The position numbers and the translations under genes are program-made. A stretch of DNA of 64,000 bases from Enterovibrio coralii (GTDB lineage: Bacteria > Pseudomonadota > Gammaproteobacteria > Enterobacterales > Vibrionaceae): NCBI RefSeq assembly GCF_001559595.1, contig NZ_LNTY01000059.1:1-64000 (forward strand), written 5' to 3'. Shown here piece after piece: positions 45,599-55,733 of the stretch. The stretch's first letter is position 1. Each line of letters begins with the position of its first letter. The notes beneath the pieces are model-generated. The model was not told the DNA's origin and did no database searches. It worked only from the letters and a program-made list of their open reading frames with translations.

Positions 45599-46228
45599 GT
45601 GGTATCCGCTGTTGATATCGCCATGTTGGCGGTGTTTATTCCAACTTTCTTTTTCGTTTCAATCACCCCAGGGATGTGTATGACGCTTGCCATGACGTTA
45701 GGCATGAGTATTGGCGTTCGACGCAGCCTTTATATGATGTGGGGTGAATTGGCTGGTGTTGGTTTGGTTGCGTTTTCGTCTGTTATTGGCGTGGCAGCAA
45801 TCATGCTGAACTATCCAAATGTATTTACGGCACTAAAGACCCTTGGTGGCCTGTATCTGGTGTTTATTGGCGCACAGATGTGGTTATCCAAAGGTAAGAT
45901 GGCGATCTCAGATGATCCCAATGCTGGGAGCACGTCTGCAATGACGTTAACCATGCAGGGCTTTTTCACTGCAGTGTCTAACCCAAAAAGCTGGGCGTTC
46001 AATATTTCTTTATTGCCACCATTTATTAACCCAGCGCAATCACTGGCACCGCAATTGTCTGTGCTGATCAGCATCATCCTTATCACTGAGTTTGCTTGTC
46101 TGTTGCTGTACGCAAGTGGCGGAAGAACACTGCGTCATCTTCTACAGAAAAACGGCAATGTTCAGTTGATGAATCGTATTGCTGGTTCGTTGATGGTCGG
46201 TGTTGGCGTTTGGTTAGCCTTGGGCTGA
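45599..46228 (+). CDS. LysE/RhtB family exporter, tandem copy A
   Basis: Exporter of 209 aa with six helices starting at GTG 45599, GGAG 5 nt upstream. The family N-terminal motif is SITPGMCMTLAMTLGMSIGVRR; SNPKSWAFNISLLPPFINP marks the middle, and GRTLRHLLQKNGNVQLMNRIAGSL the end. It is strongly similar over its whole length to copy B at 46492-47124. Substrate unknown. Confidence 0.92.
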   Translation: MVSAVDIAMLAVFIPTFFFVSITPGMCMTLAMTLGMSIGVRRSLYMMWGELAGVGLVAFSSVIGVAAIMLNYPNVFTALKTLGGLYLVFIGAQMWLSKGKMAISDDPNAGSTSAMTLTMQGFFTAVSNPKSWAFNISLLPPFINPAQSLAPQLSVLISIILITEFACLLLYASGGRTLRHLLQKNGNVQLMNRIAGSLMVGVGVWLALG

Positions 46229-46281
46229 TAACACGTTTAATCTCTCGTGAGGAGGGTGAGCACACCTTCTTCGTCGAATAC

Positions 46282-46312
46282 CAACAGGGGAACACAACGT
46301 GTTCCCCTGTTG
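46282..46312. other. Strong perfect hairpin between the LysE copies
   Basis: CAACAGGGGAACAC (46282-46295), loop AAC, and the exact complement (46299-46312), a 14-bp perfect stem. No T tract follows in either direction. It lies 54 bp after copy A and may be a Rho-independent-like stop lacking U, an RNA stability element, or a small repeat. Confidence 0.7.
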
Positions 46313-46491
46313 CCACCTAAACGGCGTTTTCCCTGCGAACTTTCGTTACACTTCCTCTCGCCATCAAACCAGTTAGCATCGCGTAACCACCTTATTCGCT
46401 TAAAGACTTTGTGTCTCAGCAATACCGCTTGACCCTGATTGAGACTCGGTTTTTACTAAGCTTCTTTTTGCCTATTTTGTCCGGAGACTTC

Positions 46492-47124
46492 GTGACATCT
46501 GCCGTTGATTTTGCGCTGTTAGCTGTATTTATCCCTACTGCCTTTTTCGTCTCTGTGACGCCGGGCATGTGTATGACGTTAGCCATGACGTTAGGCATGA
46601 GTATTGGTGTCCGTCGCAGCCTGCATATGATGTGGGGCGAGCTTATCGGCGTTGGCTTAGTTGCTTTTGCATCCGTCGTAGGTGTGGCGGCAATCATGTT
46701 GAACTATCCCGAGCTCTTTATCTTTTTGAAATACGGCGGCGGGGCGTACCTTTTCTATATCGGTATCCAAATGTGGTTATCAAAAGGAAAAATGGCGATT
46801 CCAGAAGACTTTGCAGCGAGCCAGAAAACATCAGCCCTCACCCTCGCGACACAAGGCTTTGTGACTGCGATTGCGAACCCAAAAGGGTGGGCGTTTATGA
46901 TTTCGCTGTTACCGCCGTTTATTAATTCACAGCTACCTGTGGTGCCTCAGCTTTCTGTGCTGATTGGCATCATCCTGTTTACAGAGTTTGGCTGTTTGCT
47001 GATGTATGCAAGTGGTGGTCGCACCTTGCGCCATTTCCTGCAAAAAAGTGGCAACGTAAGGATTTTGAACCGCATTGCGGGCTCATTGATGATGGGGGTT
47101 GGCGTCTGGCTGGCTCTGGGGTAA
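46492..47124 (+). CDS. LysE/RhtB family exporter, tandem copy B
   Basis: Exporter of 210 aa from the GTG at 46492, which has GGAG 5 nt upstream exactly as in copy A; the frame is open to 46411 but the extension has no family sequence. It shares TPGMCMTLAMTLGMSIGVRR and the C-terminal GRTLRHFLQKSGNVRILNRI with copy A. The ribosome site region (TCCGGAG) is also conserved, so the duplication covers leader and gene. It ends 3 bp from the convergent HD-GYP gene. Confidence 0.92.
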   Translation: MTSAVDFALLAVFIPTAFFVSVTPGMCMTLAMTLGMSIGVRRSLHMMWGELIGVGLVAFASVVGVAAIMLNYPELFIFLKYGGGAYLFYIGIQMWLSKGKMAIPEDFAASQKTSALTLATQGFVTAIANPKGWAFMISLLPPFINSQLPVVPQLSVLIGIILFTEFGCLLMYASGGRTLRHFLQKSGNVRILNRIAGSLMMGVGVWLALG

Positions 47125-47127
47125 GAC

Positions 47128-48228
47128 TCAGTCTTTGTACGTCTCGGCGATCCGTATAAATTCGTCTTTCAGGTCAAACATCGTATCTACCAGTAGAGGG
47201 TCGAAATGCGATCCTCTGCCTTCTCGAATAATCTCAAACGCTTCATCATTGGTCATGGCCGCCTTATAAACTCGCTTGCTGACCAATGCATCAAACACAT
47301 CTGCGACAGCCATCAATCGCGCGCTGAGCGGAATATCTTCGCCAGCGAGCCCTTGCGGATAACCTGAGCCGTCCCATTTCTCATGGTGACCGTAAGCAAT
47401 TTCTTTTGCGGCACTCAAGAAGGGATAGTGCGCGCCCACCTCGTCTTCTGCTTTCACAATCGCATCGTAACCCAGCTTGGCGTGGGTCTTCATGATGTCG
47501 AATTCTTCTGCCGTCAGCTTACCGGGTTTGAGCAATACCGCATCAGGGATACCAACTTTGCCGATATCGTGCAGTGGTGCCGTTTTGAACACCATGGTAA
47601 TGAACTCGGGTGTCACAATGTCGGGGTGTTTACCTTTCAGGTAAAGCTGGTCCGCCAGCAGTTTCACATAATACTGAGTACGGACGATGTGGTTACCGGT
47701 TTCTTGATCTCGCGTTTCGGCAAGGCTTGCGAGAGCGTTGATCGTCACATCTTGGATAACGCTAAGTTCTTTAACACGTCGCTGCACCTCTGATTCCAAA
47801 AACTCGTTCTGGTCTGCCAGAAAGTCCTTCGACGCTTTGTTCTCTAGGTGAATCTTAATGCGCGCCATTGTGATTGGCGGGCTGAGCGGTTTTTTGATGT
47901 AGTCAGCCGCTCCGACAGAAAAACCAAACTCCTGATCTTCCGCTTTGGATTTAGACGTCAGGAAAATAACAGGAATATCGCAACAGGTTTTCTTCGCTTT
48001 GATCTGGCGGCACACTTCGTAGCCGTCCATGCCAGGCATGACGACATCAAGTAAAATAAGGTCGATGGAGAATTTTTCTACAATCGCCAGCGCAGTCTGT
48101 CCGTTGGTTGCCGCTTTCACCTCGTATTTCTCTTTCAGCATTTCACTGACAAAAACGAGGTTCTCCGGTGTGTCGTCAACCACCAGTATCGTAGCGCGTT
48201 TTTTTGGACTGTTTACGGGTGACAACAT
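47128..48228 (-). CDS. Response regulator with HD-GYP domain (RpfG-like)
   Basis: Cytoplasmic protein of 366 aa. The receiver domain (about 12-130) has acidic DD near residue 18, phosphoacceptor Asp in LLDVVMPGMDGY and KPLSPP. The HD-GYP domain follows with PLHDIGKVGIPDAVLLKPGKL, YGHHEKWDGSGYPQGLAGED and ARLMAVADVFDAL. The HD, HHxxxxGxGYP and metal ligands are complete, so c-di-GMP phosphodiesterase activity is expected. It is divergent from the hybrid kinase, its probable partner. Confidence 0.94.
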   Translation of the reverse strand: MLSPVNSPKKRATILVVDDTPENLVFVSEMLKEKYEVKAATNGQTALAIVEKFSIDLILLDVVMPGMDGYEVCRQIKAKKTCCDIPVIFLTSKSKAEDQEFGFSVGAADYIKKPLSPPITMARIKIHLENKASKDFLADQNEFLESEVQRRVKELSVIQDVTINALASLAETRDQETGNHIVRTQYYVKLLADQLYLKGKHPDIVTPEFITMVFKTAPLHDIGKVGIPDAVLLKPGKLTAEEFDIMKTHAKLGYDAIVKAEDEVGAHYPFLSAAKEIAYGHHEKWDGSGYPQGLAGEDIPLSARLMAVADVFDALVSKRVYKAAMTNDEAFEIIREGRGSHFDPLLVDTMFDLKDEFIRIAETYKD

Positions 48229-48337
48229 CCAAGGGTTCCTGATTCACTTTTCACTTATTCAATCCTAGGTCTACTCTTACTAATGTTCCAACTGTGAGAC
48301 GTAATATTTTAGTTGAGACATACGTTTAACGCTCTGA

Positions 48338-51225
48338 ATGACCTTTAAATACTGTCTGCAACTATGGGTTACTGGATTGAATAATTCGAAGCAGGTGCCG
48401 TTCAACATTATGAACAATCGTTGGATTTCCGAAGTCATGCGCAAGGTTGTCTCGTCAAAGGCTTCAACCAACCCACGTCTAATCAACACAAAAGCCTTAG
48501 CGAATACCGTTGCGAAACTCAGTGTTTTTGCAGCGGGGATGTTGCCTGCCATGGCGATGGCAGAAAAAGAATACGGATACCTTTCCTCCACAAAACTGCC
48601 TCCTGTCGGTGAAGGGTTGAGTGCGATTACTGCGTTGCTCGTGGTCATCATGACCTTGCTGGCGGCACTTGTTTTTTTCGTTCTAAGTTTCAAACGCTCT
48701 GAAGAAGATGTTCGTCAGCTTCGAGCGCGACTAAGACAAAAAGAGAAAGAACTCTCCATCGCTAAACGCTCGTCAAGAGCGGCCTACAAAGCGAAGAAAG
48801 AGTTCCTGTCGAACATGTCGCATGAGCTAAGGACACCGCTAAATGCCATCCTCGGAATGGCGCAACTCGCCTTGGACAGCGGCCTTCAGGGTAAGCAGCA
48901 GCGATACGTTAAACGTGTCATGACTGCCGCGCACACTCTGCTACATGCGGTTAACTCGGTACTGGATTTCACCAGTGTGAAATCAGGCAGCCTCGAAATC
49001 GAATGGGTGGAATGTAACGTTGAAACCATCTTGACCCCTGTCGCCAACACGTTGGGAGAGCGGGCGAATGACAAGGGACTGCATTTCTCCGTCAATGTTG
49101 ATATGAATATTCCCAAGATCATTGATGCTGACTCCGTCAGGATGACCCAAGTGTTGATGGCTCTTGGCGACAACGCGATTAAATTCACCAGCGAAGGTGA
49201 GGTGTCCATTTCGGTTTGTTTAGAGTCTCGGCGCGAAGATGATGTGATGATCCGCTTTTCCATCAGAGATTCGGGGCAAGGGATAAAACGCAAAGATCTT
49301 GAAGCACTCTTTGCGCCATTCTCACAAGCTGACAATTCTTCTTCTAGAGAGCACGGCGGTAAAGGGCTGGGGCTTTCTTTATCAAAAGAACTCATTGCCT
49401 GATGGGAGGAGAGCTTCAAGCGGACAGTCGTTTTGGTGAAGGTAGTGTGTTTTCGTTCACGCTCCCTTGCCAATCGGGTGTACGTGAAACCTCGCGACTT
49501 GGCGGCGGTTGGTCTCGCTCTTTGACCGGCGTCAGCGCGCTGGTGGTCGCGGCGAATAAAACCCAGTGTTTGAATATATGCAGCCCGCTGGTATTTGCTG
49601 GAGCCAATGTCAGTCAGTGCCGTTCGCTGGAAGAACTGGAAGAGTGTAAAGCGACCATTGAAAGAGGGGTGTTTTCCAAAATCATCGTGGATTGGGAAAG
49701 TATCCCAGCCGATATGGTGTCGTTTCTTACAGGCGTGCTTGTCTCGTTGCCTAAGTGCAATGCAATCTATCTTCTGGCGGGTAAGAATCACTGTCTTGAT
49801 ATCTCTGAAACTCGCCCACCGTTCTGCTTTGATGTGATCACCAAGCCCGTGTTACCGACAGCGTTTCTCCGTGCTGTGACTGAAGAGAAGCAGCAGCTCA
49901 GCCCGATTAAATGCAGTGACGCTCTGCAAGAGTTGGAGCTGGAAGACATTCCAGAGGAAGAGCTCGCGATCCGAAATAAAGTCATTTTGTTGGTAGAAGA
50001 TAATCTCATTAATCAGGAAGTCGCCCTTGGGGCACTGGAAACTCTGCCAGTGTGCGTATTGGTTGCAAACAATGGCGAAGAAGCCATTGATATGGTCAAG
50101 CAACATCCTGTTGATTTAGTGCTGATGGACATGCAAATGCCCGTCGTTGATGGCGTCACGGCGACGAAATTCATTCGCCAAGAAATGGAAATGAAAGCCC
50201 TCCCTATTTTGGCTATGACAGCAAACACAGACGCGCATGATGTGGCGGCCTGCAAAGAGGCAGGCATGAATGAACACATTGCTAAGCCGATTGATTTTGA
50301 CCTGTTGAGAGACAAAGTCATCGAGTGGCTAAACCGTGGTAGTGCGGTGACGGTGACGCCGTTACCAAAACCGGAGATCGAGACACCCGCTGCACCGGAA
50401 GGCGATATTGCCCCTGAGCCTGAACCTGAGGTGACAGTGTCAGATAATGTGGAAGAGACAGTACCTCAGCCTATCGACACAGAATACGATGCAGAATCAG
50501 TGGTGGCGGATGAGGAAAGCCAGCCCGAAAACAATGACCTTCAACTGGATGAAGAAATACCACCGGAGGCGGAACCAACCCGAAGGAGGGTGATCATGGA
50601 ATACGATGAAACGATGTTTGACCTGATGGTTGATAACGTACCAGGCATCAATCTGGGTGAGGGTGTAAAACGTCTTGGCGGTAACAAGGCCAAGTACCTC
50701 AAGATCCTCTCCCTGTTTTTGAACTCGCAAATGACAGCAATGGACCAGCTTTTGGCTGATGGGGAAAATTCAGACAAGGCTATTTTGGCGCACTCATGCA
50801 AAGGGGCCGGAAGCAATATTGGTGCAAATGAAATTTCAGATACGGCGAGCGTGTTGGAAGATAAGTACAACGCGGGAGAGGTCGTTTCTGAAAGTGAGAT
50901 TTTAGCGTTGAAGGCCAAGATCACTGCGGCGATTGAAAAGTTTGATGAGATTGCCAACAGCGTTGCAGCCGCGCCAACCCCAGAGATTCAGGATGAAGAA
51001 ATCAAGCCATTGGATGCTTACCTTGTCGACCAAATCAACGCGCTGCAAACCAGTCTGCAGGAGTTTGATATCGGTGTGCAGGACAAAGTCAGCCTTCTTT
51101 CAAAGTCATTGCCGCAATGGTGTAACCAATTGGAAGAGTTCAAGAAGCTGCAGGAAGCCATCAGCCAGTTTGATTTTTTAACAGCCGAAGAGCATCTCAA
51201 AGACCTGAAAAAGAAAACAGGGTAG
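48338..51225 (+). pseudogene. Hybrid sensor histidine kinase with receiver and HPt (frameshifted)
   Basis: Multidomain kinase of up to 962 aa after repair. A signal-like N-terminus and one TM (ITALLVVIMTLLAALVFFVL) precede a coiled segment and HisKA with H-box NMSHELRTPLNAILG. The ATPase domain has the N-box GDNAIKFTSEGE, DSGQGIKR and GKGLGLSLS. A degenerate receiver-like stretch follows, then a canonical receiver (LVEDNLIN, LVLMDMQMP, KPIDF), an acidic Glu/Pro linker and an HPt domain with phospho-His in AHSCKGAGSN. One C is missing near 49398 (GCC CTG ATG restores ALMGGELQ). Start uncertain; ATG 48410 is an alternative. Confidence 0.9.
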
Positions 51226-51240
51226 GGATAGCAGATAACA

Positions 51241-51271
51241 AAAAGCCGACGCAGTAGCGTCGGCTTTTTTC
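51241..51271 (+). terminator. Bidirectional terminator between the kinase and pta
   Basis: AAAAAGCCGACGC-AGTA-GCGTCGGCTTTTTT, a 13-bp stem between convergent genes. Confidence 0.93.
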
Positions 51272-51293
51272 ACGCGTTTAGAATCAGAGGAGC

Positions 51294-53453
51294 TTATTTA
51301 GCTGCTTCTGCTTCCTCAGCTTGTTTCGCTTGAATCGCAGTCAGTGCAACGGTGTAAACGATATCGTCTACCAGTGCGCCACGAGACAGGTCGTTTACAG
51401 GCTTACGCATACCTTGCAGCATTGGACCGATTGAAACCAGGTCTGCTGAACGCTGTACCGCTTTGTAAGTGGTGTTACCGGTGTTCAGGTCTGGGAATAC
51501 GAATACGGTCGCTTTACCTGCTACTGGAGAGTTTGGTGCTTTAGAAGCAGCAACGTTTTCCATGATAGCAGCGTCGTACTGCAGAGGACCGTCGATCATC
51601 AGATCAGGACGTTTCTCTTGAGCAATTTTGGTTGCTTCACGTACTTTATCAACGTCTGCACCTTTACCAGATTCACCAGTAGAGTATGAGATCATTGCTA
51701 CGCGAGGCTCAATACCGAATGCAGCCGCAGAGTCTGCTGACTGGATAGCGATCTCAGCCAGTTGCTCAGCGTTTGGATCTGGGTTGATCGCACAGTCACC
51801 GTAAACCAGAACTTGGTCAGGTAGCAGCATGAAGAACACAGAAGATACGATAGACGCATCCGGTGCAGTTTTGATGATTTGGAACGGAGGAACGATGGTG
51901 TTAGCCGTGGTGTGAACCGCGCCAGAAACCAGACCGTCTACTTCACCCGCTTCAAGCATCATAGTGCCAAGGAATACTGAATCTTGCAGCTTCTCACGCG
52001 CTACAACTTCAGTCATACCCTTAGAACCACGAAGTTCAACCAGACGAGCTACGTAGTTTTCACGTACTTCGTCAGAGTTGATGATGGTAACGCCAGCACC
52101 CAGAGTCACGCCTTGTTGCTCAGCAACACGCTTGATCTCTTCTGGGTTACCCAGCAGCACACATTCCGCGATCTTACGCTCAGCACAGATTGCTGCCGCT
52201 TTAACGGTACGTGGCTCATCACCTTCTGGAAGAACGATACGCTTCGCTGCTTTACGTGCCAGCTCAGTCAGCTGGTAGCGGAATGCAGGAGGGCTCAGAC
52301 GACGCTGACGTGAAGAACCTTCAGACAGAGACTCGATCCAGTTGCCATCGATGTGCGCAGCAACGTGCTCGTTAACGAACTCTACGCGCTCTTTGTCGTC
52401 TGCAGGTACTTCAACGCTGAAGCTTTGCAGGTTCAAAGACGTCTGCCACGTGTTACCTTGTGTAGTGAATACTGGCAGACCAGTATCGAATGCACGGTTA
52501 CACAGGCTCTTCAGTTCTGCAGGAATGCTGTAGCCGCCAGTCAGCAGCAGTGCACCCACTTCAACGCCGTTCATCGCTGCAAGACATGCTGCAACGATAA
52601 CGTCAGGACGGTCTGCAGAAGTTACCAGCAGAGAGCCCGCACGGAAGTGCTCAACCATGTTAGGGATTGAACGTGCACAGAAAGTGATGCTCTTGATACG
52701 ACGAGTGTCGATATCACCTTCGTTGATGATTTCGGCATTCAGGTGCTTAGCCAGATCGCTAGCACGGGTCGCAATCAGATCGATGCTCCAAGGCACACAA
52801 CCCAGTACGCGGATTGGGCTTGAATGGAAGATTTCCATCACTTCAACATTGCTTGGTTTCGCGCCAGTCGCATCGTCAAAGATGTCAGACAGGTCTGGGC
52901 GAGTACGGCCTTGCTCGTCAACAGGTGCATTGTGCTTGTTGATGATCACGCCAGCGATGTTGGTGTTTTTGCTACCACCGAAGTTAGATACTGCAACTTC
53001 AATGCGCTCTTTCAGTTGCGCTGGGTTGTCAGTACCTGGTGTGGTTACGAATACGATCTCTGCATCCAGAGTTTTCGCGATTTCGTAGTTCACTTGGTTA
53101 GCAAACGGGTGGTTGCGAGTTGGTACCAGACCTTCGATCAGTGCAACGTCAGCATCGGCAGTCGCTTCTTTGAAGCGAGCAACGATTTCTTCCATCAGCA
53201 CGTCATTTTGGTCAGCACGGATCAGCGCTTCAGCATTTGCCATGGTCAGTGGCTCTGCCACTTTCATGTTGCTGTTTGCTTCAATGATGGTGGTGGTCAA
53301 ATCTGGCTGATTGTCACCATGGCGAGGTTGCGCGATAGGCTTGAAAAACGAAACGCGAACGCCTTTTTGCTCCATCGAACGCAGCACACCTAGGCTAACG
53401 CTAGTCAGGCCTACGCCTGCGCCGATTGGGATAAGCATAATAGTACGGGACAC
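51294..53453 (-). CDS. pta: Phosphate acetyltransferase (long form)
   Basis: Converts acetyl-CoA and phosphate to acetyl phosphate. The GTG at 53453 (GAGG 8 nt upstream) gives MSRTIMLIPIG as in E. coli, 719 aa against 714. Domains: N-terminal P-loop-like CobB/DRTGG regions (1-390) with IGAGVGLTSVSLGVLR, and the C-terminal PTA_PTB catalytic domain with RIVLPEGDEPRTVKAA, VSGAVHTTANTI and MISYSTGESGKG. It follows ackA with 136 bp between them. Confidence 0.97.
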   Translation of the reverse strand: MSRTIMLIPIGAGVGLTSVSLGVLRSMEQKGVRVSFFKPIAQPRHGDNQPDLTTTIIEANSNMKVAEPLTMANAEALIRADQNDVLMEEIVARFKEATADADVALIEGLVPTRNHPFANQVNYEIAKTLDAEIVFVTTPGTDNPAQLKERIEVAVSNFGGSKNTNIAGVIINKHNAPVDEQGRTRPDLSDIFDDATGAKPSNVEVMEIFHSSPIRVLGCVPWSIDLIATRASDLAKHLNAEIINEGDIDTRRIKSITFCARSIPNMVEHFRAGSLLVTSADRPDVIVAACLAAMNGVEVGALLLTGGYSIPAELKSLCNRAFDTGLPVFTTQGNTWQTSLNLQSFSVEVPADDKERVEFVNEHVAAHIDGNWIESLSEGSSRQRRLSPPAFRYQLTELARKAAKRIVLPEGDEPRTVKAAAICAERKIAECVLLGNPEEIKRVAEQQGVTLGAGVTIINSDEVRENYVARLVELRGSKGMTEVVAREKLQDSVFLGTMMLEAGEVDGLVSGAVHTTANTIVPPFQIIKTAPDASIVSSVFFMLLPDQVLVYGDCAINPDPNAEQLAEIAIQSADSAAAFGIEPRVAMISYSTGESGKGADVDKVREATKIAQEKRPDLMIDGPLQYDAAIMENVAASKAPNSPVAGKATVFVFPDLNTGNTTYKAVQRSADLVSIGPMLQGMRKPVNDLSRGALVDDIVYTVALTAIQAKQAEEAEAAK

Positions 53454-53520
53454 AGATGATTCCTCTTTACTATAACGGAAGCAAAGCCTGCATGTAGGCA
53501 AGCTTTGTTATGTAATCAGT

Positions 53521-53570
53521 TTGGCAGGTAACTTTGCCAAATTGAAACGGCTGGTCGCATTGACCAGCCG
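53521..53570 (-). promoter_or_regulatory. Two hairpins between ackA and pta
   Basis: TTGGCA-N8-TGCCAA (53521-53540) and a CGGCTGGTC / GACCAGCCG stem (53549-53570), in the ackA-pta spacer. Without a clear T tract they may reduce read-through or process the message rather than stop it. Confidence 0.45.
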
Positions 53571-53589
53571 CAACATCACGTCAGGTTGA

Positions 53590-54786
53590 TTAGATTTCAG
53601 CCAGGCGTGCAGTGTCTTGTGCGATTACCAGCTCTTCGTTGGTTGAGATAACCATTGCTGGAACACGGCTGTTATCAGAAGTGATAACGCCTTCGCCGCC
53701 GAAGCGAGCTTTCAGGTTGCGCTCTTGGTCAACTTCAACACCCAGCAGACCCAGACGGTTCAGAACTAGCTCACGGATTGGGCCAGAGTTCTCACCGATA
53801 CCGCCAGTGAACACGATCGCGTCCAGACGGCCGTCAAGACATGCAGTGTAACCAGCAACGTATTTCGCCAGACGGTGACAGAACACGTCCATTGCGCGAG
53901 TTGCTTCTTCTTTAGTGCCGTAGTTGTCTTCAACGAAACGACAGTCAGAAGTCACTTCAGTCAGACCAGCAAGGCCAGACTCTTTGGTCAGCATGTTGTT
54001 GATTTGCTCAACGCTGTAACCCAGTGCATCGTGCAGGTGGAAGATGATCGCTGGATCCAGGTCACCAGAGCGAGTACCCATTACCAGACCTTCAAGAGGA
54101 GTCATACCCATAGAAGTGTCTACAGATTTACCGTTCTTGATTGCACATACAGATGCGCCGTTACCCAGGTGACAGTTGATGATGTTCAGTTCTTCAACTG
54201 GCTTGCCTAGTTGTGCTGCTGCTTCTTGCGCGATGAAGAAGTGAGAAGTACCGTGCATACCGTAGCGACGGATACCGTTCTCTTTGTACAGCTTGTATGG
54301 CAGTGCGTATAGGAACGCTTCTTCTGGCATAGTCTGGTGGAACGCAGTGTCGAATACCGCTACGTTTTTCAGGCTTGGGAACGCAGCTTTAGCAGCTTCG
54401 ATACCTACCAGGTGTGCTGGGTTGTGCAGAGGTGCGAAGCTTGCAGCGTCTTCGATACCTTTCAGTACAGTGTCACAGATCAGTGCAGACTTAGTGAACT
54501 GCTCGCCGCCGTGTACTACACGGTGACCGATTGCGCCCAGGTTCTCTGCCAGTTCTGGTTTAGAAGCCAGAATGGTTTCAACGATGAAGCTCAGTGCTTC
54601 TTTGTGTGCAGCACCTTCGCCCAGTTGAGCTTCGTGTTTGCCGTCCAATTTCCACTTAATGCGAGCTTCTGGCAGGTGCAGACATTCTGCAAGACCTGAC
54701 AGGTGCTCATCACCTGATTGTGCGTCGATGATAGCGAACTTCAGCGATGAGCTGCCGCAGTTAAGAACAAGAACCAGCTTAGACAT
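53590..54786 (-). CDS. ackA: Acetate kinase
   Basis: Makes acetate and ATP from acetyl phosphate, with pta forming the overflow pathway. The 398 aa start MSKLVLVLNCGSSSLKFAI (phosphate-binding motif). GHRVVHGGE and FDTAFHQTMPEEAFLY follow, then GTSHFFIAQEAA, NCHLGNGAS, MGMTPLEGLVMGTRSGDLDP and FTGGIGENSG. It lies upstream of pta in the usual order. Confidence 0.98.
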   Translation of the reverse strand: MSKLVLVLNCGSSSLKFAIIDAQSGDEHLSGLAECLHLPEARIKWKLDGKHEAQLGEGAAHKEALSFIVETILASKPELAENLGAIGHRVVHGGEQFTKSALICDTVLKGIEDAASFAPLHNPAHLVGIEAAKAAFPSLKNVAVFDTAFHQTMPEEAFLYALPYKLYKENGIRRYGMHGTSHFFIAQEAAAQLGKPVEELNIINCHLGNGASVCAIKNGKSVDTSMGMTPLEGLVMGTRSGDLDPAIIFHLHDALGYSVEQINNMLTKESGLAGLTEVTSDCRFVEDNYGTKEEATRAMDVFCHRLAKYVAGYTACLDGRLDAIVFTGGIGENSGPIRELVLNRLGLLGVEVDQERNLKARFGGEGVITSDNSRVPAMVISTNEELVIAQDTARLAEI

Positions 54787-55202
54787 TTGAGACTACCTAT
54801 TCATGTAAAGTAGATGGTGTTTACTAATCGGAGAAGGATAGTTGATAAAAGGTGTCAACCACCGTCTCGCTAAAGCAATAAAGCGTATTTTTGTCGCTGA
54901 ATAGATACATCAAAAATCGGTCCCTGATACACAACATAAAACGCCAGACAGATTTCCCTACCGAGCACACCAAAATTGGTGGTTTCTTGCCCTGCCGGTT
55001 ATCCATTTGGCGTTTCAGTGGTTGCGAGATAATCAAATCCGAGCAACAATTGATTTAGGTCGGCTAAGTCTAGCGATACTTGCGACAGATAACAAAAATT
55101 TTTAAGTCATTCTTGATTTGAATTAATGTTTCTCAACTTTATTTTAAAGTTTACAGCAAGTTTTTAGCCGATGAGACAGTGACATCGCTTGGAGGTAGCC
55201 GT
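54787..55202. promoter_or_regulatory. Divergent ackA / yfbV control region
   Basis: A 416-bp gap with no gene. TTGATTTGAATTAA at 55113-55126 differs at one position from the FNR consensus TTGAT-N4-ATCAA, which would suit an oxygen-regulated ackA-pta unit, though it is closer to yfbV. The right part is AT-rich. Confidence 0.35.
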
Positions 55203-55652
55203 ATGAGCAATAAATCAATGTGGAGCAATTTCCGTGATGGACAAAAGTACATGACGGAATGGCCAGTGCGAAAAGAGCTGGCGCCGATGTTCCCAGAAAA
55301 CAGAGTGATTCGAGCAACCCAGTTTGCGATAAAAGTGATGCCTGCTGTTGCGGTGATCAGTGTACTGATGCAAATGGCTTTCAATAATTATGATGGCTTG
55401 CCTCAGGCAATGATTATTGCTTTGTTTGCGCTTAGTATGCCGCTACAAGGACTGTGGTGGTTGGGAAGACGCCGTGAAACGCAACTTCCACCTGCGTTAG
55501 CCGGCTGGTATCGTGAATTGCATGAAAAGATTGTCAGTGAAGGCGGGGCACTTCAGCCAATGAAGAGTCGTCCTCGTTACAAAGAGCTGGCACAGACTCT
55601 GAACCGCGCATTTAAGCAGTTAGATAAGTCTTCTTTGGAACGCTGGTTCTAA
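55203..55652 (+). CDS. yfbV: UPF0208 membrane protein YfbV
   Basis: Protein of 149 aa with two adjacent helices (about 46-65 and 74-92) between soluble ends, containing MWSNFRDGQKYMTEWPVRKEL and the C-terminal MKSRPRYKELAQTLNRAFKQLD. The ATG at 55203 has GGAGG at a 5-nt spacing; the upstream open frame is not used. In E. coli yfbV also neighbours ackA and is implicated in restricting the Ter macrodomain, though the mechanism is unclear. Confidence 0.93.
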   Translation: MSNKSMWSNFRDGQKYMTEWPVRKELAPMFPENRVIRATQFAIKVMPAVAVISVLMQMAFNNYDGLPQAMIIALFALSMPLQGLWWLGRRRETQLPPALAGWYRELHEKIVSEGGALQPMKSRPRYKELAQTLNRAFKQLDKSSLERWF

Positions 55653-55678
55653 TTCGGTTCTCAAACGTCTCTGTGATC

Positions 55679-55708
55679 AAAAACGCCTCGATATTCGAGG
55701 CGTTTTTT
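55679..55708 (+). terminator. Bidirectional terminator between yfbV and batD
   Basis: AAAAACGCCTCGA-TAT-TCGAGGCGTTTTT, a 13-bp stem between convergent genes. Confidence 0.93.
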
Positions 55709-55733
55709 GTTTGTGCGTTTGAGAGTTCTGACC

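Noticed and set aside
54824..55036. Minus-strand ORF between ackA and yfbV
   Set aside because: No ribosome site or family; it lies in the shared control region.
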